Shown: positions 6,258 to 7,832 of the stretch, piece by piece
Layout of the letters: each line of letters begins with the position of its first letter
Position numbering within the stretch: position 1 is the first letter of the stretch
The notes under the pieces: generated by a model
What the model was told of the DNA's origin: nothing
Database searches by the model: none
The model's input: only the letters and a program-made list of their open reading frames with translations
Program-made: the position numbers and the translations under genes
NCBI GenBank assembly: GCA_024635855.1
Contig: JAGXHZ010000144.1
Location: 1-7,832, forward strand
Origin: Sulfuricurvum sp.
GTDB lineage: Bacteria; Campylobacterota; Campylobacteria; Campylobacterales; Sulfurimonadaceae
Direction of reading: 5' to 3'
Length of the DNA: 7,832 nt

Positions 6258-7523
6258 TTGAATCACGATACAACTATCAATGAAAATGCACTAAACTACC
6301 ATGAATTTCCCAGTCCGGGCAAAATCGCCACCCAAATCACCAAACCTTTTGTTTCTCAAAACGACCTGAGTTTGGCTTACACTCCCGGTGTTGCGGCTCC
6401 GTGTTTGGAAATCCAAAAAAATCCTGAGGATGCCTATCGTTATACCTCCAAGGGCAATCTTGTGGGGGTTATTTCCAATGGTACGGCGGTTTTAGGTCTT
6501 GGAAATATCGGGGCATTGGCTTCGAAACCCGTGATGGAAGGGAAAGCAGTTTTATTTAAAAAATTCAGTGATTTGGATGCGTATGACATCGAAGTGGATG
6601 AAACCGACATCGAGCGTTTTTGCGATGCGGTAGCGGCTATTTCACCGACATTTGGAGGAATAAATCTCGAAGACATCAAAGCACCTGAGTGTTTTGAGAT
6701 CGAGAGACGGTTGGTCGAGCGGCTGAATATTCCTGTAATGCACGACGATCAGCACGGTACTGCGGTTATCTCTTCCGCGGCTATTATCAATGGATGTTTA
6801 TTGACATCACGCGAGCTTGATAACATACGTGTGGTGGTAGTCGGTGCGGGTGCAGCTGCGATCAGTTGCGCCCGTCTGTATCGATTTATGGGTGTTCAAA
6901 CTATCTTTATGAGTGATTCAAAAGGGCTTATTCATGCAGGACGCAGTGATTTGAACGAACAAAAAAGAGAATTTTTGGCACCTGTTGGGATGACGCTTGA
7001 CGATGCATTTATGGGAGCAGATGTCGTGGTCGGGCTTTCTAAACCGGGTAGTTTTACCATAGAACATATTATGACAATGGCAGCTGAACCGATTATTTTC
7101 ACCCTAGCCAATCCTACTCCTGAAATATTTCCAGAAGATACGAAAGCAGCTCGACCCGATGCGATTATCGCCACGGGTAGAAGTGATTTCCCCAACCAAG
7201 TGAACAATGTCCTCGGTTTTCCTTTTATTTTTCGTGGAGCGATGGATGTGCGGGCACGTATTATTAATACCGAGATGAAAATGGCAGCGTCTCACGCCCT
7301 CGCACAACTGGCTCGTGCTGAGATTCCCCAATACCTCAATGAGATTTATGGAATGAAGCTGACATTTGGAAAAGAGTACATCATCCCAAAACCTTTCGAT
7401 AAACGCCTGATCGTCGAAGTCTCTGCCAGTGTCGCGCAGGCTGCTGTGCAAAGCGGTGTGGCACAAATCGCATCTTTTGATTTAGAAGAGTATAAGCGTG
7501 AGTTGTCGCACCGTTTGAGTTAA
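6258..7523 (+). CDS. NAD(P)-dependent malic enzyme (oxaloacetate-decarboxylating), short form
   Basis: Cytoplasmic enzyme converting malate to pyruvate and CO2 with reduction of NAD(P), linking the reductive TCA cycle and gluconeogenic pools. The 421-residue length fits the short bacterial form without a fused phosphotransacetylase domain. Visible motifs are [15 protein letters not shown] (catalytic Tyr41), [20 protein letters not shown] (catalytic Lys96), [20 protein letters not shown] (metal ligands Glu138, Asp139) and HDDQHGTAV (Asp164). The Rossmann loop is [16 protein letters not shown], with [12 protein letters not shown] and [20 protein letters not shown] in the C-terminal half. Cofactor preference cannot be settled by eye. 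The start is TTG at 6258, strongly supported by AGGAG (6247-6251) six nt upstream; the frame has no ATG near the expected N-terminus. It begins 31 bp after the DUF1566 gene, so it may share its transcript. Enzyme class is certain, cofactor is not. Confidence 0.96.
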   Translation: MNHDTTINENALNYHEFPSPGKIATQITKPFVSQNDLSLAYTPGVAAPCLEIQKNPEDAYRYTSKGNLVGVISNGTAVLGLGNIGALASKPVMEGKAVLFKKFSDLDAYDIEVDETDIERFCDAVAAISPTFGGINLEDIKAPECFEIERRLVERLNIPVMHDDQHGTAVISSAAIINGCLLTSRELDNIRVVVVGAGAAAISCARLYRFMGVQTIFMSDSKGLIHAGRSDLNEQKREFLAPVGMTLDDAFMGADVVVGLSKPGSFTIEHIMTMAAEPIIFTLANPTPEIFPEDTKAARPDAIIATGRSDFPNQVNNVLGFPFIFRGAMDVRARIINTEMKMAASHALAQLARAEIPQYLNEIYGMKLTFGKEYIIPKPFDKRLIVEVSASVAQAAVQSGVAQIASFDLEEYKRELSHRLS

Positions 7524-7535
7524 AAATGAGGGGGG

Positions 7536-7554
7536 CAAGGGGTAAAACCCCTTG
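7536..7554. terminator. Perfect 8-bp hairpin between the malic enzyme gene and the opposing micro-ORF locus
   Basis: CAAGGGGT (7536-7543), AAA loop, ACCCCTTG (7547-7554) forms a perfect inverted repeat 12 bases after the malic enzyme stop. It lies between two converging transcription units and could end both. On the plus strand no T-run follows. On the minus strand it is followed by a C-run and then TTTTT about 10 nt later. It is therefore not a classical intrinsic terminator on either strand; it may act as a 3'-end-protecting or processing hairpin for the minus-strand RNA. Confidence 0.45.
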
Positions 7555-7566
7555 GCTATGACAGAA

Positions 7567-7626
7567 TCATCTGATCATAGGTGCAAAAATGCACACAAGC
7601 AGTAATGCTAATACAAGCTTATCCAT
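7567..7626 (-). CDS. 19-residue hydrophobic micro-ORF, candidate membrane peptide or type I toxin
   Basis: Reading the minus strand from ATG 7626 gives MDKLVLALLLVCIFAPMIR and a TGA at 7567. The peptide has a short charged start, a roughly 12-residue hydrophobic run and an Arg at the end. That makes it a plausible single membrane-spanning or membrane-inserting peptide, similar in size and composition (not clearly in sequence) to Ibs-type type I toxins. An in-frame TGA lies five codons upstream, so this ATG is the only sensible start. AAGGGGG (7639-7633) with a 6-nt spacer is a good Shine-Dalgarno. The ribosome-binding site is bracketed by sequences complementary to the leader of the same transcript, predicting tight translational silencing. 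I do not recognise a named family. Translation is inferred from the site and composition only; such a short frame could occur by chance. Confidence 0.5.
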   Translation of the reverse strand: MDKLVLALLLVCIFAPMIR

Positions 7627-7660
7627 AAAGAACCCCCTTCACATACGGTTTATGGAGGAC

Positions 7661-7697
7661 AAAAAAAAAGGTCGAGGGTAATTACTCCCTCGACCTT
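7661..7697 (-). terminator. Strong intrinsic terminator on the minus strand
   Basis: On the minus strand the 9-bp GC-rich stem GGTCGAGGG/CCCTCGACC (7695-7670, 8-nt loop) is followed at once by nine T residues (7669-7661), the classical intrinsic terminator layout. On the plus strand the hairpin is followed only by TTATCTT, so termination there should be weaker. Confidence 0.88.
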
Positions 7698-7739
7698 ATC
7701 TTGTCGCTCCATTAACCGTATGGAAAGTTTTGTATTAGC
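7661..7739 (-). ncRNA. Predicted ~79-nt small RNA / leader RNA, possible antitoxin or riboregulator
   Basis: A -10 box at 7751-7746 predicts transcription from about G7739, and the intrinsic terminator ends at the T-run 7669-7661, giving an RNA of about 79 nt without a good reading frame. Its 5' half carries the arms GCTAATACAA (7739-7730) and CATACGGTTAATGGAG (7722-7707). These are complementary to sequences just downstream on the same strand that flank the start site of the 19-residue micro-ORF. It could therefore act in trans as an sRNA on the longer read-through mRNA, or in cis as its folded leader. Existence of the transcript is inferred from promoter and terminator only. Confidence 0.6.
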
Positions 7740-7745
7740 AAAAAA

Positions 7746-7751
7746 ATTATA
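7746..7751 (-). promoter_or_regulatory. Strong -10 box for the small RNA / micro-ORF transcript
   Basis: A perfect TATAAT preceded by GG lies at 7751-7746 on the minus strand. The T-rich upstream tract (about 7752-7778) has TTTGTG/TTGTTT in the -35 region instead of a consensus -35, the usual look of Campylobacterota housekeeping promoters. Six T residues separate it from G7739, which is exactly where the outer inverted-repeat arm begins. Confidence 0.65.
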
Positions 7752-7813
7752 CCACAAAAAATAAAAAACACAAACAAGCGGAATTAAAAATGAGCAAAGA
7801 CGGGGGATGGAAA

Positions 7814-7832
7814 CCGTGTCATACCTTATAGG
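7814..7832 (-). repeat. Edge fragment resembling the 4106-4190 repeat, inverted
   Basis: On the minus strand the right edge reads CCTATAAGGTATG, then GACACGGTTTCCAT (sharing the G). The block near efp contains CCTATAGGGTATG (4123-4135; 12 of 13 identical) and GACACGGAATCCAT (12 of 14 identical) in the same order, but with 33-34 extra bases between them. The edge copy would thus be an internally shortened relative; it is cut by the window end. Confidence 0.4.

Larger units (their letters stand above)
7606..7740. repeat. Three nested inverted-repeat pairs forming one large hairpin
   Basis: Outer pair: TGCTAATACAA (7606-7616) with TTGTATTAGCA (7730-7740), 11 of 11 complementary. Middle pair: CATACGGTTTATGGAG (7642-7657) with CTCCATTAACCGTATG (7707-7722), 15 of 16 complementary. 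Inner pair: AAGGTCGAGGG (7668-7678) with CCCTCGACCTT (7687-7697), 11 of 11. All three nest in order, so a single RNA of either strand could fold into one long interrupted hairpin. In the minus-strand RNA, the 25 nt between the outer and middle downstream arms (7617-7641) hold the Shine-Dalgarno and start codon of the micro-ORF. Confidence 0.85.

Noticed and set aside
7536..7554. Hairpin as a classical intrinsic terminator for the malic enzyme gene
   Set aside because: The stem is perfect but followed by GCTATGACAG, with no T-tract on the plus strand. It is listed as a hairpin with uncertain terminator function rather than as a confirmed terminator.
7606..7740. Nested inverted repeats as terminal repeats of a small mobile element (MITE)
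   Set aside because: No target-site duplication is seen outside the outer arms. The arms fit the promoter start, Shine-Dalgarno and terminator positions too closely, so an RNA-structure explanation is preferred; a MITE origin is not excluded.

Overview
The window looks like a chromosomal segment of a Campylobacterota bacterium, probably a free-living Sulfuricurvum/Sulfurimonas-type organism. This rests on inference from protein style (the short RND adaptor, the EF-P sequence), moderate base composition with AT-rich intergenic DNA, and promoters with a good TATAAT-like -10 box but little -35 signal. No rRNA, tRNA, CRISPR array, integrase or transposase was seen.

Layout. Positions 1-3343 (minus strand) hold a tripartite efflux operon read in the order TolC-like outer-membrane factor, short periplasmic adaptor, RND permease. 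The permease runs off the left edge, so only its first 394 residues are present. Junctions are tight: a 4-bp overlap between the first two genes, and a ribosome-binding site overlapping the adaptor stop codon before the third. A 185-bp divergent intergenic region separates this operon from efp (3529-4095, plus), which encodes elongation factor P with Lys34 intact. A palindrome-rich repeat block (4106-4178) follows, then an AT-rich two-gene MNT/HEPN toxin-antitoxin module (4288-4915) with all signature residues intact. Its tail runs directly into a DJ-1/YajL-family gene (4927-5493), which overlaps a gene for an exported protein built from two tandem DUF1566-like units (5480-6226). A TTG-started NAD(P)-dependent malic enzyme (6258-7523) closes the plus-strand run.

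The last 309 bases carry no conventional gene but are the most unusual part. Read on the minus strand they contain a strong -10 box, a predicted RNA of about 79 nt ending in a textbook intrinsic terminator, and downstream a 19-codon hydrophobic micro-ORF (7567-7626) with its own Shine-Dalgarno. Two further inverted-repeat pairs nest around the terminator hairpin and flank the ribosome-binding site of the micro-ORF. The architecture resembles type I toxin-antitoxin loci or a riboregulated membrane peptide. The complementary arms lie on the same transcribed strand, so the leader RNA could silence the peptide in cis by folding back, or in trans as an sRNA. I do not recognise this locus as a named family. 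A fragment at the right edge (7814-7832) looks like a second, inverted, internally shortened copy of the 4106-4190 repeat.
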